NCBI RefSeq assembly: GCF_006494375.1
Contig: NZ_VHIZ01000058.1
Span: 1 to 41,201, forward strand
Source of the DNA: Pantoea anthophila
GTDB lineage: Bacteria > Pseudomonadota > Gammaproteobacteria > Enterobacterales > Enterobacteriaceae
Reading direction: 5' to 3'
Length of the DNA stretch: 41,201 bases
Every line of letters starts with the position of its first letter. Positions within the stretch are counted from its first letter, which is position 1. Positions 1 through 10,590 of the stretch are shown one piece after another. A program made the translations under genes and the position numbers. A model generated the notes under the pieces. That model saw nothing but the letters and a program-made list of their open reading frames with translations, was not told the origin of the DNA and made no database searches.

Positions 1-1686
<1,686 letters not shown>

Positions 1687-1783
1687 ACAACGCCAGAGGC
1701 GTTTTTGAGAGACACGATTTTCAGTTTGTGACGGATAAAGAATAAGCAGAAGCGAAGAATTTTTCGTTTCGTGCACCAAGATT

Positions 1784-1903
1784 TGCCTGGCGGCTTTAGC
1801 GCGGTGGTCCCACCTGACCCCATGCCGAACTCAGAAGTGAAACGCCGTAGCGCCGATGGTAGTGTGGGGCCTCCCCATGCGAGAGTAGGGAACTGCCAGG
1901 CAT
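1784..1903 (+). rRNA. rrf: 5S ribosomal RNA
   Basis: A complete 120-nt 5S rRNA gene. It begins TGCCTGGCGG and ends CTGCCAGGCAT, and the two ends pair to form helix I. The middle carries the conserved CCCATGCCGAACTCAGAAG segment. It lies about 100 bp after the 23S gene in the usual 16S-23S-5S order, and no tRNA gene follows it before the terminator. Confidence 0.98.
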
Positions 1904-1917
1904 TATACAAGTGAAGA

Positions 1918-1947
1918 AGCCCCGCACCGACGTGCGGGGCTTTTTTA
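1918..1947 (+). terminator. rRNA operon intrinsic terminator
   Basis: A 9-bp GC-rich stem (GCCCCGCAC at 1919-1927 with GTGCGGGGC at 1932-1940) and a 4-nt loop are followed by six T. It sits 15 nt after the 5S gene, so it ends the rRNA transcript. The convergent mobB gene stops about 40 nt beyond it. Confidence 0.93.
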
Positions 1948-1986
1948 CGTCTGCCGATCGTGAAAAATCGCAGTGTAATACCATCC

Positions 1987-2493
1987 TCAGCGGCTTTTCA
2001 GCCACTCAGCAATGAAATCTGTAACGCTGCCCGGACAATTTATATCCAGAACCGGTACGTTCAGCGCTAATTTCTGGTCAGTGGCAACCGCTATTGTCCG
2101 CGCATCGAGCAGCTCTTCGATCCCACCCTTAACTCCCTCGCGCCATAAAACAATCTTTGGAACAGGTTCATCTTTGAAGCCTTCGACCAGCACCACCTCA
2201 AGTAAAGCGTGATCCATGCGGCTGACCAGATAAGACAGATCAATCGACGGCTGATCCGGCGTTTCACACATCAGCGCCCAGCGTTCTGAACTGGCGACCA
2301 TGACCTGACTGGCCCCCGCCTTTCTGAGCAGATAGCTATCTTTACCTGGGGTATCCACATCCATCTGATGATGGGTATGCTTGATCAACCCCGCGCGAAT
2401 GCCTTTGCCACTGAGAAGCGGAATCACCTGCTGCAACAGCGTGGTTTTACCGGTTCCACTCCAGCCCACAATGGCAAGTAAGGGTAGTGACAT
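1987..2493 (-). CDS. mobB: MobB, molybdopterin-guanine dinucleotide biosynthesis adaptor
   Basis: A 168-residue P-loop protein that acts with MobA in attaching GMP to molybdopterin, giving the bis-MGD cofactor of periplasmic and membrane molybdoenzymes. The Walker A motif GWSGTGKTT is at residues 10-18. It is the usual family length. In E. coli MobB binds GTP and helps but is not essential; that role is family knowledge. It starts 1 nt after the mobA stop, so the two are a translationally linked mobA-mobB pair reading toward the rRNA operon. Confidence 0.95.
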   Translation of the reverse strand: MSLPLLAIVGWSGTGKTTLLQQVIPLLSGKGIRAGLIKHTHHQMDVDTPGKDSYLLRKAGASQVMVASSERWALMCETPDQPSIDLSYLVSRMDHALLEVVLVEGFKDEPVPKIVLWREGVKGGIEELLDARTIAVATDQKLALNVPVLDINCPGSVTDFIAEWLKSR

Positions 2494-2494
2494 A

Positions 2495-3061
2495 TCAGGT
2501 TCTCTCTTTCAGATCGTCTGGCGTATTGATGTTGCGGAAGGCGGATTCATCATCATCCAGTGCGACCGCATGACCACCATGATCGCGCAGGAATTGCATG
2601 AGGCGCCGCTCTCCGGCCTGCAGATAGTCAAAAAGGGCTTTTGCCATGTCACGGTGAATCAGGGCGAGTGTAGGGTGATCGCGCGTCTGCGAGCGAACCC
2701 ATACTGCGGGTGCTTCTCTGCGTTGATGGATCAGTTTTTCCACAAAGTTAAGAGGAATCGCCGGGGTATCGCAGGAGCAAAAAACCGCCCATTCTCCTTC
2801 TATGGCGATTAAGGCACTGTAGATGCCAGCCAGCGGGCCCGGGTAATCGTCAAAAACATCCTCTATAACGCGACACCCGCTTAGCTGATAGCGATCAATA
2901 TTACGATTCGCATTAATCATGACAATGTCGACTTGTGGCCTGAGCCGCTCAAGAACATGCTGGTAAAGTGGTCTGCCGTCCAGCTGCACCAGCCCTTTAT
3001 CCAGCCCCCCCATACGGCGGCCCTGACCACCCGCCAGAATGATGCCGGTTAATGCTGTCAT
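2495..3061 (-). CDS. mobA: MobA, molybdenum cofactor guanylyltransferase
   Basis: A 188-residue cytoplasmic nucleotidyltransferase that transfers GMP from GTP to Mo-molybdopterin. The N-terminal signature [11 protein letters not shown] followed by DKGL (residues 9-23) is the nucleotide-binding loop of this GT-A-like family. The start chosen, [12 protein letters not shown], aligns with E. coli MobA; the frame stays open upstream to 3154, but that extension runs into the divergent yihD gene and has no family match. First gene of mobA-mobB. Only 39 bp separate it from yihD, so the two divergent promoters must overlap. Confidence 0.95.
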   Translation of the reverse strand: MTALTGIILAGGQGRRMGGLDKGLVQLDGRPLYQHVLERLRPQVDIVMINANRNIDRYQLSGCRVIEDVFDDYPGPLAGIYSALIAIEGEWAVFCSCDTPAIPLNFVEKLIHQRREAPAVWVRSQTRDHPTLALIHRDMAKALFDYLQAGERRLMQFLRDHGGHAVALDDDESAFRNINTPDDLKERT

Positions 3062-3100
3062 GACGGTGCCCTCGCTGATTACGTACCTGGAGAAAACGAA

Positions 3101-3376
3101 ATGAAATGCCATCGCCTGAATGAATTGCTGGAATTGCTGCAACCCGCCTGGCAAAAAGAGCCTGACCTTAATCTGGTCACATTTTTGCAGAAACTGGCTC
3201 AGGAATCTGGTTTCCGTGGCCCGTTAAGTGAATTAACGGACGATATATTAATTTACCATCTCAAAATGCGTGACTCAGCCAGCGATGATGCCATTCCGGG
3301 GCTGAAAAAAGATTATGAAGTCGATTTTAAAACGGCACTCCTCCGCGCGCGGGGTGTCATTAAACCGGACGAGTAG
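3101..3376 (+). CDS. yihD: YihD, DUF1040 family protein
   Basis: A 91-residue soluble protein of the enterobacterial YihD/DUF1040 family. It is recognised from the opening [20 protein letters not shown] and from the [12 protein letters not shown] and [12 protein letters not shown] segments shared with E. coli YihD (89 residues). No catalytic motif is visible and the molecular function is not established. A GGAG-type ribosome binding site lies 7-9 nt before the ATG. It is divergent from mobA and 45 nt upstream of srkA, as in E. coli. Confidence 0.93.
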   Translation: MKCHRLNELLELLQPAWQKEPDLNLVTFLQKLAQESGFRGPLSELTDDILIYHLKMRDSASDDAIPGLKKDYEVDFKTALLRARGVIKPDE

Positions 3377-3421
3377 TGTTATCCTTGGCAGCTACATGCA
3401 AGGGCAACCACAGGTAACAGA

Positions 3422-4408
3422 ATGAGCGACGCTGCTTTCAACTTCCAGACACTGAACCCCGACGTGCTGCTTGATGCGCTCTGGGGTACAGGAATCCGCG
3501 TCGAATCGGGACTGACAGCCCTGAACAGTTATGAGAACAGGGTCTATCAGTTCAGCGATGATGAAAAACGTCGCTATGTCGCCAAATTCTATCGTCCACA
3601 GCGCTGGCGTGCCGAACAGATTGCGGAAGAGCATCAGTATGCTCTCGATCTGCTGGCTGACGAGGTCCCTGTTGCTGCACCGCTGCGGCTTCAGGGCGAG
3701 ACGTTGCACAGGCATGCGGGCTTTTTCTTTGCGCTCTTTCCCAGTCTGGGCGGGCGGCAATATGAGACCGACAACGAAGATCAGATGGAGTGGGTAGGTC
3801 GTTTTCTGGGGCGTCTTCATCAGACCGGTCGCAAAGCACTGTTCAGTCACCGGCCAGTCATGGGACTGGATGAGTATCTGCACGAACCTCGTCAGGTGCT
3901 GGAGCAGGCTCAGCTGGTTCCTGATTCACTGAAAGCCATGCTGCTACAGGCGGTTGATAAGCTGGGAGAGGCGCTGCAGCAGCACTGGCATACCGGATGG
4001 CAGCCGCTACGATTACATGGTGACTGCCATCCGGGAAATATTCTGTGGCGCGATGGACCGCTGTTTGTCGATCTGGATGACGCCCGTAATGGCCCGGCGG
4101 TGCAGGATCTCTGGATGCTGATCAGCGGCGATCGACAGGAACAGCGTATTCAGTGGGATATCCTGCTGGAGGCTTACGGTGAATTCAGTGATTTTGATAT
4201 TAATGAATTGTCACTGATTGAACCTTTACGCGCGATGCGCATGGTTTATTATCTGGCCTGGGTCGTCAGACGCTGGCAGGATCCCGCTTTTCCGCGTGCG
4301 TTTCCCTGGATGACAGATGAAGATTTCTGGCGCAGGCAAATTTCGCTATTCACCGAGCAGGAGAAGCTGTTGCAGGAACCTCCTCTGCAGCTGACACCGC
4401 AATATTAA
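3422..4408 (+). CDS. srkA: SrkA (YihE/RdoA), stress response serine/threonine kinase
   Basis: A 328-residue, aminoglycoside-phosphotransferase-fold kinase, the same length as E. coli SrkA. The catalytic loop is LHGDCHPGNILW (about residues 198-209) and the metal-binding aspartate lies in FVDLDDARNG. In E. coli it is a cytoplasmic protein kinase that counteracts stress-induced death, and it is co-transcribed with dsbA under Cpx control. Here dsbA begins 26 nt after the srkA stop with no terminator between, so the operon is kept. I saw no clear CpxR box in the short upstream gap. Confidence 0.95.
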   Translation: MSDAAFNFQTLNPDVLLDALWGTGIRVESGLTALNSYENRVYQFSDDEKRRYVAKFYRPQRWRAEQIAEEHQYALDLLADEVPVAAPLRLQGETLHRHAGFFFALFPSLGGRQYETDNEDQMEWVGRFLGRLHQTGRKALFSHRPVMGLDEYLHEPRQVLEQAQLVPDSLKAMLLQAVDKLGEALQQHWHTGWQPLRLHGDCHPGNILWRDGPLFVDLDDARNGPAVQDLWMLISGDRQEQRIQWDILLEAYGEFSDFDINELSLIEPLRAMRMVYYLAWVVRRWQDPAFPRAFPWMTDEDFWRRQISLFTEQEKLLQEPPLQLTPQY

Positions 4409-4434
4409 TGACGTAGTCAGGAGAGTGTTTCACG

Positions 4435-5064
4435 ATGAAAAAGATTTGGTTTGCACTGATGGGTTTAGTGCTGGCATTCAGCGCGTCTGCTGCCCAGTTC
4501 ACAGAAGGTAAACAATATGTCAGTCTGCAGAAACCCGTGGCCGGCGAACCTCAGGTGATGGAGTTCTTCTCGTTTTTCTGCCCGCACTGCTATCAGTTTG
4601 AACGCATTTATCACGTTAATGACGCGGTTAAAAAGAACCTGCCTGCTGACACCAAACTGGTGAAATATCACGTCGATTTCCTCGGCGGTGATCTCGGGCC
4701 GGTCGTAACTCAGGCCTGGGCGGTAGCGATGGCGCTGGGTGTGGAAGACAAGGTTACGGCACCGATCTTCGACGGCATTCAGAAAACGCAGACCATTACC
4801 GATCCTGCCAGTCTGAAAGAGGCCTTTATTCAGGCGGCCGGGATCTCCTCTTCTGATTACGATGCGGCCTGGAACAGCTTCGCAGTTAAAGCCTTAGTTG
4901 CCCAGCAGCAGAAAGCGGCGGCTGATGTCGATCTGCGTGGTGTGCCTGCGATGTTCGTTAATGGCAAATACATGGTGAACAATGGCGGGCTGGATACCAG
5001 CTCTATGGATAATTTCGTTGCAGACTATGCCAACGTCGTTAAATTCCTGGTAAGCCAGAAGTAA
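4435..5064 (+). CDS. dsbA: DsbA, periplasmic thiol:disulfide oxidoreductase
   Basis: A 209-residue precursor of the oxidase that introduces disulfide bonds into secreted proteins and is re-oxidised by DsbB. A Sec signal peptide ([10 protein letters not shown] onward, cleavage after SASA near residue 19) precedes the mature chain. The CPHC active site is at residues 49-52, which is mature Cys30-Cys33 as in E. coli. The cis-proline loop is RGVPAMF. An AGGAG site precedes the ATG. It is the last gene of srkA-dsbA, closed by the terminator at 5085. The E. coli neighbours yihF and yihG do not follow here. Confidence 0.97.
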   Translation: MKKIWFALMGLVLAFSASAAQFTEGKQYVSLQKPVAGEPQVMEFFSFFCPHCYQFERIYHVNDAVKKNLPADTKLVKYHVDFLGGDLGPVVTQAWAVAMALGVEDKVTAPIFDGIQKTQTITDPASLKEAFIQAAGISSSDYDAAWNSFAVKALVAQQQKAAADVDLRGVPAMFVNGKYMVNNGGLDTSSMDNFVADYANVVKFLVSQK

Positions 5065-5084
5065 TCAGCCTTCTGCACTCGTGA

Positions 5085-5112
5085 AACGCCAGCGCCTGCT
5101 GGCGTTTTTTTT
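5085..5112 (+). terminator. srkA-dsbA intrinsic terminator
   Basis: A 9-bp stem (AACGCCAGC at 5085-5093 with GCTGGCGTT at 5098-5106) and a 4-nt loop merge into a run of eight T, 20 nt after the dsbA stop. Confidence 0.92.
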
Positions 5113-5442
5113 ATGCTTCTTAATTGCGCGACGGTTTTGTCCATCTCCAGGGCATAAATTTAATATCCACACAAGGGATCACGCTATTGAAAATGACGAT
5201 CACGTCACGGTAATTGATAAAGCATATGAAAAATAAGCATTTTATTTGCTCATAAATTGCCTGATCGCCTGAGGGATCGCGCGTTATCATTTTTACGCAC
5301 AAAGTTATCCACAACCCGATCGTTGCGATCCTGCCTCCGGAAATGTGAAAAAACGTCCACGCGGCACGCCTTAGTTCACCATTTCTGCCAGGTTGTGGCA
5401 TCCTTATAGTCCAACTCACAGCAACGAAGACTACACAGACTT
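5113..5442 (+). other. dsbA-polA intergenic region, polA leader
   Basis: A 330-bp AT-rich gap with no convincing gene; the one minus-strand frame in it has no recognisable product. It holds the DnaA box at 5305-5313 and presumably the polA promoter, for which I could not choose a single -35/-10 pair. E. coli carries yihF, yihG and the sRNA region here; they are absent. Confidence 0.6.
5305..5313 (+). promoter_or_regulatory. DnaA box upstream of polA
   Basis: TTATCCACA is an exact match to the strongest DnaA 9-mer. It lies about 130 bp upstream of the polA start, in the promoter region. DnaA has been reported to stimulate polA expression in E. coli, so a regulatory role is plausible. One isolated box is not an origin. 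Confidence 0.6.
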
Positions 5443-8229
5443 ATGGCGCAAATTGCAGAAAATCCCCTGATTCTGGTTGATGGCTCATCCTATCTTTATC
5501 GCGCGTATCACGCGTTTCCGCCGCTGACCAACAGTGCAGGTGAACCGACTGGCGCCATGTACGGCGTGCTCAACATGCTGAAAAGCCTGCTGGCACAGTA
5601 CAATCCGAGTCACGTTGCTGTGGTGTTCGATGCCAAAGGCAAAACCTTCAGAGACGAACTGTTCGAGCATTACAAATCTCACCGCCCCCCAATGCCGGAC
5701 GATCTGCGCGCGCAGATCGAGCCGCTGCATGAGATGGTACGGGCGATGGGGCTGCCGTTGCTGGCGGTGAGCGGTGTGGAAGCGGACGATGTGATCGGTA
5801 CGCTGGCGCTGGAGGCTGAAAAGAAGGGCCGTTCAGTGCTGATCAGCACGGGCGATAAAGATATGGCGCAGCTGGTTTCGCCAGGGATTACGCTGATTAA
5901 CACCATGACCAATACCATTCTCGGGCCGGAAGAGGTCGAGCAGAAATATGGTGTCCCTCCCGCGCTGATTATCGACTTCCTTGCCATGATGGGCGACAGC
6001 TCAGATAACATTCCCGGCGTACCGGGCGTGGGTGAGAAAACCGCACAGGCGCTGCTGCAGGGGCTGGGCAGCATGCAGACGATCTATGACAACCTGGATA
6101 AAGTGGCCGATCTCTCGTTTCGCGGTGCCAAAACGATGGCGACCAAACTTGAGCAGAATCGTGAGGTGGCCTTCCTCTCGTATCAGCTGGCGACCATCAA
6201 AACCGACGTTGAGCTGGCACAGCCCTGTGAAGAGCTGACGGTGACCGATCCCGATATTGAGGCACTGCAGTCTCTGTTCAGCCGTTATGAGTTCAAACGC
6301 TGGCTGAGCGATCTGCAGGACGGTAAATGGCTGCAGGGGAAAAAGAGCAATACGCAGGCGCAAAAAGCCCTGTCCGATGAGCCGGCACCCGTGGTGGAAA
6401 CCAGCAGCGTATTGCCAACCGATAATTACGTGACCATTCTGGATCAGGCTCTCTTTGATAGCTGGCTGGAGAAGCTGAAAAACAGCGACGTCTTTGCCTT
6501 TGATCTGGAGACCGATGCGCTTGATACCCTGAGTGCAAATATTGTCGGCATCAGCTTCGCGGTGGCGCCCGGTGAAGCGGCTTATCTGCCGGTTGCCCAT
6601 GACTATCTTGATGCGCCTGAGCAGCTGGATCGCGCCGCCGTTCTGGCGCAGCTTAAGCCCCTGCTGGAAGATGCCAGTGCCTGGAAAGTGGGTCAGAACC
6701 TGAAATACGATCGCGGCGTCCTCAGGAACTACGACATTGAACTGGCCGGTATCCGGTTTGACACCATGCTGGAGTCATACATCCTCAATAGCGTGGTGGG
6801 CAAACACGATATGGATAGCCTGGCTGCTCGCTGGCTTAAACATAAAACGGTCACTTTCCAGGAGATTGCCGGTAAAGGTAAAAATCAGCTGACGTTCAAT
6901 CAGATCGCGTTAGAGCAGGCAGCCCACTATGCTGCCGAAGATGCCGATGTCACGCTGCAGCTGCATCTGAAGATGTGGCCTGAGCTGGAGAAAGAAGCGG
7001 GCCCGAGAAACGTCTTTGAGCAGATTGAGATGCCATTGCTGACGGTCATCTCCCGGATAGAGCGCAATGGCGTCTTGATCGACCAGGCTATTCTGGCGCA
7101 ACACTCGAAAGAGCTGACTGCCCGACTGGCTGAGCTGGAGTCGAAAGCGCATGAGCTGGCAGGCGAGCCCTTCAACCTCTCCTCCACGAAACAACTTCAG
7201 GTGATTCTGTTTGAAAAACAGGGCATCAAACCCACGAAGAAAACACCGGGTGGGGCACCGTCAACCAGCGAAGAGGTGTTAGCCGAACTGGCGCTCGATT
7301 ATCCGCTGCCTAAAGTGATCCTGGAGCATCGCGGCCTGTCGAAACTGAAATCGACCTATACGGATAAGCTGCCGCAGATGATCAATCCGCTGAGCGGACG
7401 GGTGCATACCTCCTATCATCAGGCCGTTACCGCCACCGGACGCTTGTCCTCTGCCGATCCTAACCTGCAGAACATCCCGGTGCGTAATGACGAGGGACGC
7501 CGAATCCGTCAGGCCTTTATTGCCGATAAAGGTTATCGCATCGTGGCGGCCGACTACTCCCAGATTGAACTGCGTATCATGGCGCATCTCTCTCAGGATA
7601 AAGGCTTACTGGACGCCTTTGCCCAGGGTGAGGATATTCACCGTGCCACGGCATCGGAAGTGTTTGGTGTCGCGCTGGATAAGGTGAGTGGAGAACAGCG
7701 TCGCAGCGCCAAAGCGATTAACTTTGGTCTGATTTATGGCATGAGTGCCTTTGGCCTGTCACGTCAGCTCAACATCGGTGCAGGTGAAGCGAAAAAGTAC
7801 ATGGACCTCTACTTTGAACGCTATCCGGGCGTACTGCGCTATATGGAGAACACCCGGCAGCTGGCGGCGAATAAAGGCTATGTTGAAACGCTGGAAGGGC
7901 GCCGGCTCTGGCTGCCGGATATTAAATCCAGCAATGCGATTCGCCGCAAAGCTGCAGAGCGTGCCGCCATCAATGCGCCAATGCAGGGAACGGCAGCAGA
8001 CATCATCAAACGCGCGATGATTGCCGTGGATGAGTGGCTTCAGCAGCAGAATGACAGCGCAGTAAGAATGATCATGCAGGTTCACGATGAACTGGTGTTC
8101 GAAGTGAAATCGGAGGCGGTGGAAGCGGCCAGCCAGAAAATCCGTGCGTTAATGGAAGGCAGTGTGAAGCTCGACGTACCGTTACTGGTTGAAGTCGGCG
8201 TCGGTGACAACTGGGACGAAGCACACTGA
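5443..8229 (+). CDS. polA: DNA polymerase I
   Basis: A 928-residue family A polymerase, the same length as E. coli PolA. It removes RNA primers and fills gaps in Okazaki-fragment processing and repair. Three domains are visible. The 5'-3' exonuclease covers about 1-290 (metal-binding [10 protein letters not shown], helix-hairpin-helix [14 protein letters not shown]). The 3'-5' exonuclease covers about 325-520 (FAFDLETD supplies the acidic pair). The polymerase domain has motif [10 protein letters not shown] near 704, motif [15 protein letters not shown] and motif [10 protein letters not shown]. All catalytic residues are present. The ribosome binding site before the ATG is weak. An imperfect hairpin (8241-8269) follows the stop but lacks a T run. 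Confidence 0.98.
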   Translation: MAQIAENPLILVDGSSYLYRAYHAFPPLTNSAGEPTGAMYGVLNMLKSLLAQYNPSHVAVVFDAKGKTFRDELFEHYKSHRPPMPDDLRAQIEPLHEMVRAMGLPLLAVSGVEADDVIGTLALEAEKKGRSVLISTGDKDMAQLVSPGITLINTMTNTILGPEEVEQKYGVPPALIIDFLAMMGDSSDNIPGVPGVGEKTAQALLQGLGSMQTIYDNLDKVADLSFRGAKTMATKLEQNREVAFLSYQLATIKTDVELAQPCEELTVTDPDIEALQSLFSRYEFKRWLSDLQDGKWLQGKKSNTQAQKALSDEPAPVVETSSVLPTDNYVTILDQALFDSWLEKLKNSDVFAFDLETDALDTLSANIVGISFAVAPGEAAYLPVAHDYLDAPEQLDRAAVLAQLKPLLEDASAWKVGQNLKYDRGVLRNYDIELAGIRFDTMLESYILNSVVGKHDMDSLAARWLKHKTVTFQEIAGKGKNQLTFNQIALEQAAHYAAEDADVTLQLHLKMWPELEKEAGPRNVFEQIEMPLLTVISRIERNGVLIDQAILAQHSKELTARLAELESKAHELAGEPFNLSSTKQLQVILFEKQGIKPTKKTPGGAPSTSEEVLAELALDYPLPKVILEHRGLSKLKSTYTDKLPQMINPLSGRVHTSYHQAVTATGRLSSADPNLQNIPVRNDEGRRIRQAFIADKGYRIVAADYSQIELRIMAHLSQDKGLLDAFAQGEDIHRATASEVFGVALDKVSGEQRRSAKAINFGLIYGMSAFGLSRQLNIGAGEAKKYMDLYFERYPGVLRYMENTRQLAANKGYVETLEGRRLWLPDIKSSNAIRRKAAERAAINAPMQGTAADIIKRAMIAVDEWLQQQNDSAVRMIMQVHDELVFEVKSEAVEAASQKIRALMEGSVKLDVPLLVEVGVGDNWDEAH

Positions 8230-8461
8230 TTACCGCCTCCGGGCCGGTTCTGTCGCACAAAACTGGCCCTGATTCAGGCATAAGTAATTCGTTTAGTTGA
8301 GCGGTCAGCTGTAACCGGGCGACACCGGGAGCGAAAGCGCGTTTCTAACTGCTTATCGGCTAAACATTTTTTTCGTCATTAAACTACATCACAACGCTAT
8401 TTTTGTGACGGGTATGGTAAAAAAAGTCCTGTTTTGATGTAAGTAAGCAACAAAAAAGCCT

Positions 8462-8489
8462 TTGTCAGGCACAAAAAATCAGGTAAAGT
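8462..8489 (+). promoter_or_regulatory. Promoter of Spot 42 RNA
   Basis: TTGTCA at 8462-8467, a 16-bp spacer and TAAAGT at 8484-8489 place the start 8 nt downstream at 8497, the first base of Spot 42. In E. coli CRP-cAMP represses this promoter. A TGTGA half-site occurs at 8404-8408, but it is distant and unpaired, so I do not call it a CRP site. Confidence 0.7.
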
Positions 8490-8496
8490 TCGTCGC

Positions 8497-8603
8497 GTAG
8501 GGTACAGAGGTAAGATGTTCTATCTTTCAGACCTTTTACTTCACGTAATCGGATTTGGCTGAATTTAGCCGCCCCAGTCATTCTGTGACTGGGGCGTTTT
8601 TTA
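8497..8603 (+). ncRNA. spf: Spot 42 small RNA
   Basis: A 107-nt Hfq-dependent sRNA that represses catabolic genes (for example galK) when glucose is plentiful. The first 70 nt, GTAGGGTACAGAGGTAAGAT onward, are almost identical to E. coli spf, including the single-stranded targeting regions. The 3' end is a strong terminator hairpin (GCCCCAGTCA with TGACTGGGGC) followed by TTTTTT. Compared with E. coli a few nt are missing in the GGCTGAAT..TTAGCC hairpin and the terminator loop differs. It sits between polA and engB, as in E. coli. Confidence 0.96.
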
Positions 8604-8647
8604 TTGGGGTTTTTGTTACCGCAGTGTCAGCGGATCAGCGATGCTGC

Positions 8648-9283
8648 TCACGCGTCCCCGTGCTGATCCTCAGTCGCCTCATCAGGCATCGCATACCAGC
8701 TGTCCAGTTTCTGACGAACCTTATCCACGCCGATTTTCTTCAGCGATGAGAAGAGCTCTACCTGGATATCGCCGCCGAAGCTAAGCGCCGCCTCACGCAC
8801 GACGTTGAGCTGGACTTTGCGGGCACCGGAAGCGAGTTTATCGGCTTTGGTGAGCAGCAGCAGAACCGGAATTGCGCTTTCCACCGACCACTGAATCATC
8901 TGGCGGTCGAGATCTTTCAGCGGATGACGAATGTCCATCAATACGACCAGCCCCTTCAGCGCCTGACGCTTTTGCAGGTACTCGCCTAACGCACGCTGCC
9001 ACTTCAGCTTCATCTCTTCCGGCACTTCGGCATAACCGTAGCCTGGCAGGTCGACCAGACGCTTCCCTTCTTTAACTTCAAACAGGTTGATCAGCTGGGT
9101 ACGTCCCGGTGTTTTACTGGTGCGCGCCAGGCCTTTCTGATTGGTTAACGTGTTCAGCGCACTCGATTTTCCCGCGTTCGAGCGGCCAGCAAAAGCCACC
9201 TCAATTCCGGTATCGGCAGGCAGATGACGGATATCCGGCGCGCTCATGACAAAGTGGGTAACGTGATAATTCAATTCAGACAA
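8648..9283 (-). CDS. engB: EngB/YihA, ribosome biogenesis GTPase
   Basis: A 211-residue TRAFAC-class GTPase needed for late 50S subunit assembly and usually essential. G1 is GRSNAGKSS (residues 33-41), G2 lies in the TPGRTQLIN segment, G3 is DLPG and G4 is TKAD. Length and sequence match E. coli EngB (210 residues); the C-terminal tail after the GTPase domain is divergent. It is transcribed toward spf, and the two 3' ends are about 45 bp apart. Confidence 0.96.
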   Translation of the reverse strand: MSELNYHVTHFVMSAPDIRHLPADTGIEVAFAGRSNAGKSSALNTLTNQKGLARTSKTPGRTQLINLFEVKEGKRLVDLPGYGYAEVPEEMKLKWQRALGEYLQKRQALKGLVVLMDIRHPLKDLDRQMIQWSVESAIPVLLLLTKADKLASGARKVQLNVVREAALSFGGDIQVELFSSLKKIGVDKVRQKLDSWYAMPDEATEDQHGDA

Positions 9284-9504
9284 GGTAACACTCCAGAAAA
9301 CGCATTAGGGCAATGGCGGCGATTATACGCGTTATGGCGCGAAAGTGCTCAATCGCGTCGTGATAACAGTCCATGTAAGAGATTGACCATTCGCGCTGCG
9401 GGTTATGTCGATTTTTACGCAGATTTCTGAAAATAAAATCATCATAATTTCAATTGGTTAATAAGTTTTGCTCTTTTTTTAAGCCAACTATTGGTGGCGC
9501 TGAC

Positions 9505-9534
9505 TTGAGGCTTTTACCAGTTGGTCTACATTAT
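9505..9534 (+). promoter_or_regulatory. Candidate csrC promoter
   Basis: TTGAGG at 9505-9510 and CATTAT at 9529-9534 (18-bp spacing), or TACATT at 9527-9532 (16-bp), give a plausible sigma-70 promoter a few nt before the csrC start near 9540. The assignment is tentative. In E. coli this promoter depends indirectly on the UvrY/BarA system; I did not find a defined site for it here. Confidence 0.35.
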
Positions 9535-9539
9535 TGTGC

Positions 9540-9769
9540 AGTGAATGGCAGCACACATCAGGATGATGCGCTCAGGGATGTCAGGATGGCAATGAGCGAT
9601 GGAATGGAACAGGTCAGGGATATGGCCAGACAGGGACAGGGAATAGCTCAGAAGTTGAGCAGGCGCGGGATTGACCGGGATGTTACGAGCCGAAAAGGAT
9701 TTAAAACATGATTCCTTCTTGTGAAGGTATGAAATAAGGCGACAGCTTGAGCTGTCGCCTTTTTTCTTT
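9540..9769 (+). ncRNA. csrC: CsrC-type CsrA-sequestering small RNA
   Basis: A roughly 230-nt RNA gene between engB and yihI, the position of csrC in E. coli. It carries about eleven GGA motifs (mostly AGGGA, CAGGA or CGGGA) between 9559 and 9700, the binding element of CsrA. It ends in the terminator AAGGCGACAGC / GCTGTCGCCTT (9736-9761) followed by TTTTTCTTT; that terminator is almost the same as in E. coli csrC while the body is very different. Such RNAs titrate CsrA and so relieve its control of glycogen, biofilm and motility genes. The 5' end is an estimate. Confidence 0.85.
9736..9766 (+). terminator. csrC terminator
   Basis: An 11-bp perfect stem (9736-9746 with 9751-9761), loop TTGA and a run of T. 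It forms the 3' end of CsrC. Confidence 0.92.
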
Positions 9770-9832
9770 GTCGGGTTTCTGCTAGATTTCGCCGCAATTC
9801 TATACTGAATAAAAAAGCCAGGACCGAATACT

Positions 9833-10357
9833 ATGAAGCAACCTGCACGAGCTGCCCACGGCAAACCTGCCGTCAAAGCCAAACGCAAATCGCGTGACGA
9901 AATTAACCTCGAAGCGCGCGATCGCAAACGCGATAAAAAACATCGCGGACATGCATCTGGCAGCCGTGCTAATCCGGCGGCGTCGGACAGCAATGGCGCA
10001 CGCCAGTCAGCCCCGGCAAAAGATCCGCGCATCGGGAGTAAGAAGCCGGTGGCCCTGATCGCCGATGGCAAAACCACCGCCGTCAGGCCACAGAAAAGTG
10101 CAGATAAACCGGCAGCCCCGAAGAAAGTGCGCCTGACGCCGGAAGAAGAGCTGGCGAAGCTGGAAAACGATGAGCGTCTGGATGCGCTGCTGGATCGCCT
10201 GGAAAATGGCGAAACGCTGTCGGCAGAAGATCAGGGCTGGCTGGATGCCTCGCTGGATCGCATCGACGAACTGATGGAGCAGTTAGGCATCGTGATGGAC
10301 GATGGCGAAGATGAACAGGCAGAAGAGGATATGTACCGTCTGCTGAAGGGCAACTAA
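9833..10357 (+). CDS. yihI: YihI, Der GTPase-activating protein
   Basis: A 174-residue protein of the YihI family (E. coli 169). In E. coli it stimulates the GTPase Der and so tunes 50S assembly. The N-terminal third is Lys/Arg-rich and probably disordered ([20 protein letters not shown]). Conserved blocks are [31 protein letters not shown] and [12 protein letters not shown]. The C-terminus is acidic and ends MYRLLKGN. It follows csrC by about 60 nt with its own start. A 9-bp hairpin and a small gene separate it from hemN. Confidence 0.94.
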   Translation: MKQPARAAHGKPAVKAKRKSRDEINLEARDRKRDKKHRGHASGSRANPAASDSNGARQSAPAKDPRIGSKKPVALIADGKTTAVRPQKSADKPAAPKKVRLTPEEELAKLENDERLDALLDRLENGETLSAEDQGWLDASLDRIDELMEQLGIVMDDGEDEQAEEDMYRLLKGN

Positions 10358-10368
10358 GCAAATTTGAT

Positions 10369-10391
10369 CGGCATGCGAGTTCCGCATGCCG
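10369..10391 (+). other. Hairpin after yihI
   Basis: CGGCATGCG at 10369-10377 pairs perfectly with CGCATGCCG at 10383-10391 across a 5-nt loop, 12 nt after the yihI stop. No T run follows, so it is more likely an RNA-stabilising 3' hairpin or Rho-related structure than an intrinsic terminator. Confidence 0.5.
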
Positions 10392-10411
10392 TGCTTCTCA
10401 GGTAAACGACA

Positions 10412-10588
10412 ATGTTTTGGCCTGGATCAATTTTCGCGCTGCTGGCGACATGTTATCTGCTGTGGTTATTGTTTAAACTACGACGCCTGTCGCGTCTGAA
10501 GCAACGTTTACGTCGGGTCTCATCCCGCTCACCTTTCATCCCTTCTTCTTCGCGACCTTCTCTCAGACGACGTCACCGGAAGGAGTGA
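10412..10588 (+). CDS. Small membrane-anchored basic protein, function unknown
   Basis: A 58-codon frame beginning ATG TTT TGG CCT with a moderate AGG element about 10 nt upstream. The N-terminus (MFWPGSIFALLATCYLLWLL) is one hydrophobic segment long enough to span the membrane. It is followed by an extremely basic tail with LRRLSRLKQRLRR and SLRRRHRKE, so the topology would be N-out or embedded with an Arg-rich cytoplasmic tail. Its TGA ends 2 nt before the hemN ATG and the hemN ribosome binding site lies inside its last codons, so the two are probably translationally coupled. Related gamma-proteobacteria carry a longer single-pass DUF2489 gene at this place; whether this is a short relative is a guess. 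Confidence 0.6.
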   Translation: MFWPGSIFALLATCYLLWLLFKLRRLSRLKQRLRRVSSRSPFIPSSSRPSLRRRHRKE

Positions 10589-10590
10589 GC

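Noticed and set aside
8404..8408. CRP half-site TGTGA upstream of Spot 42
   Set aside because: The second half-site is not recognisable and the distance to the promoter is too large for the known repression.
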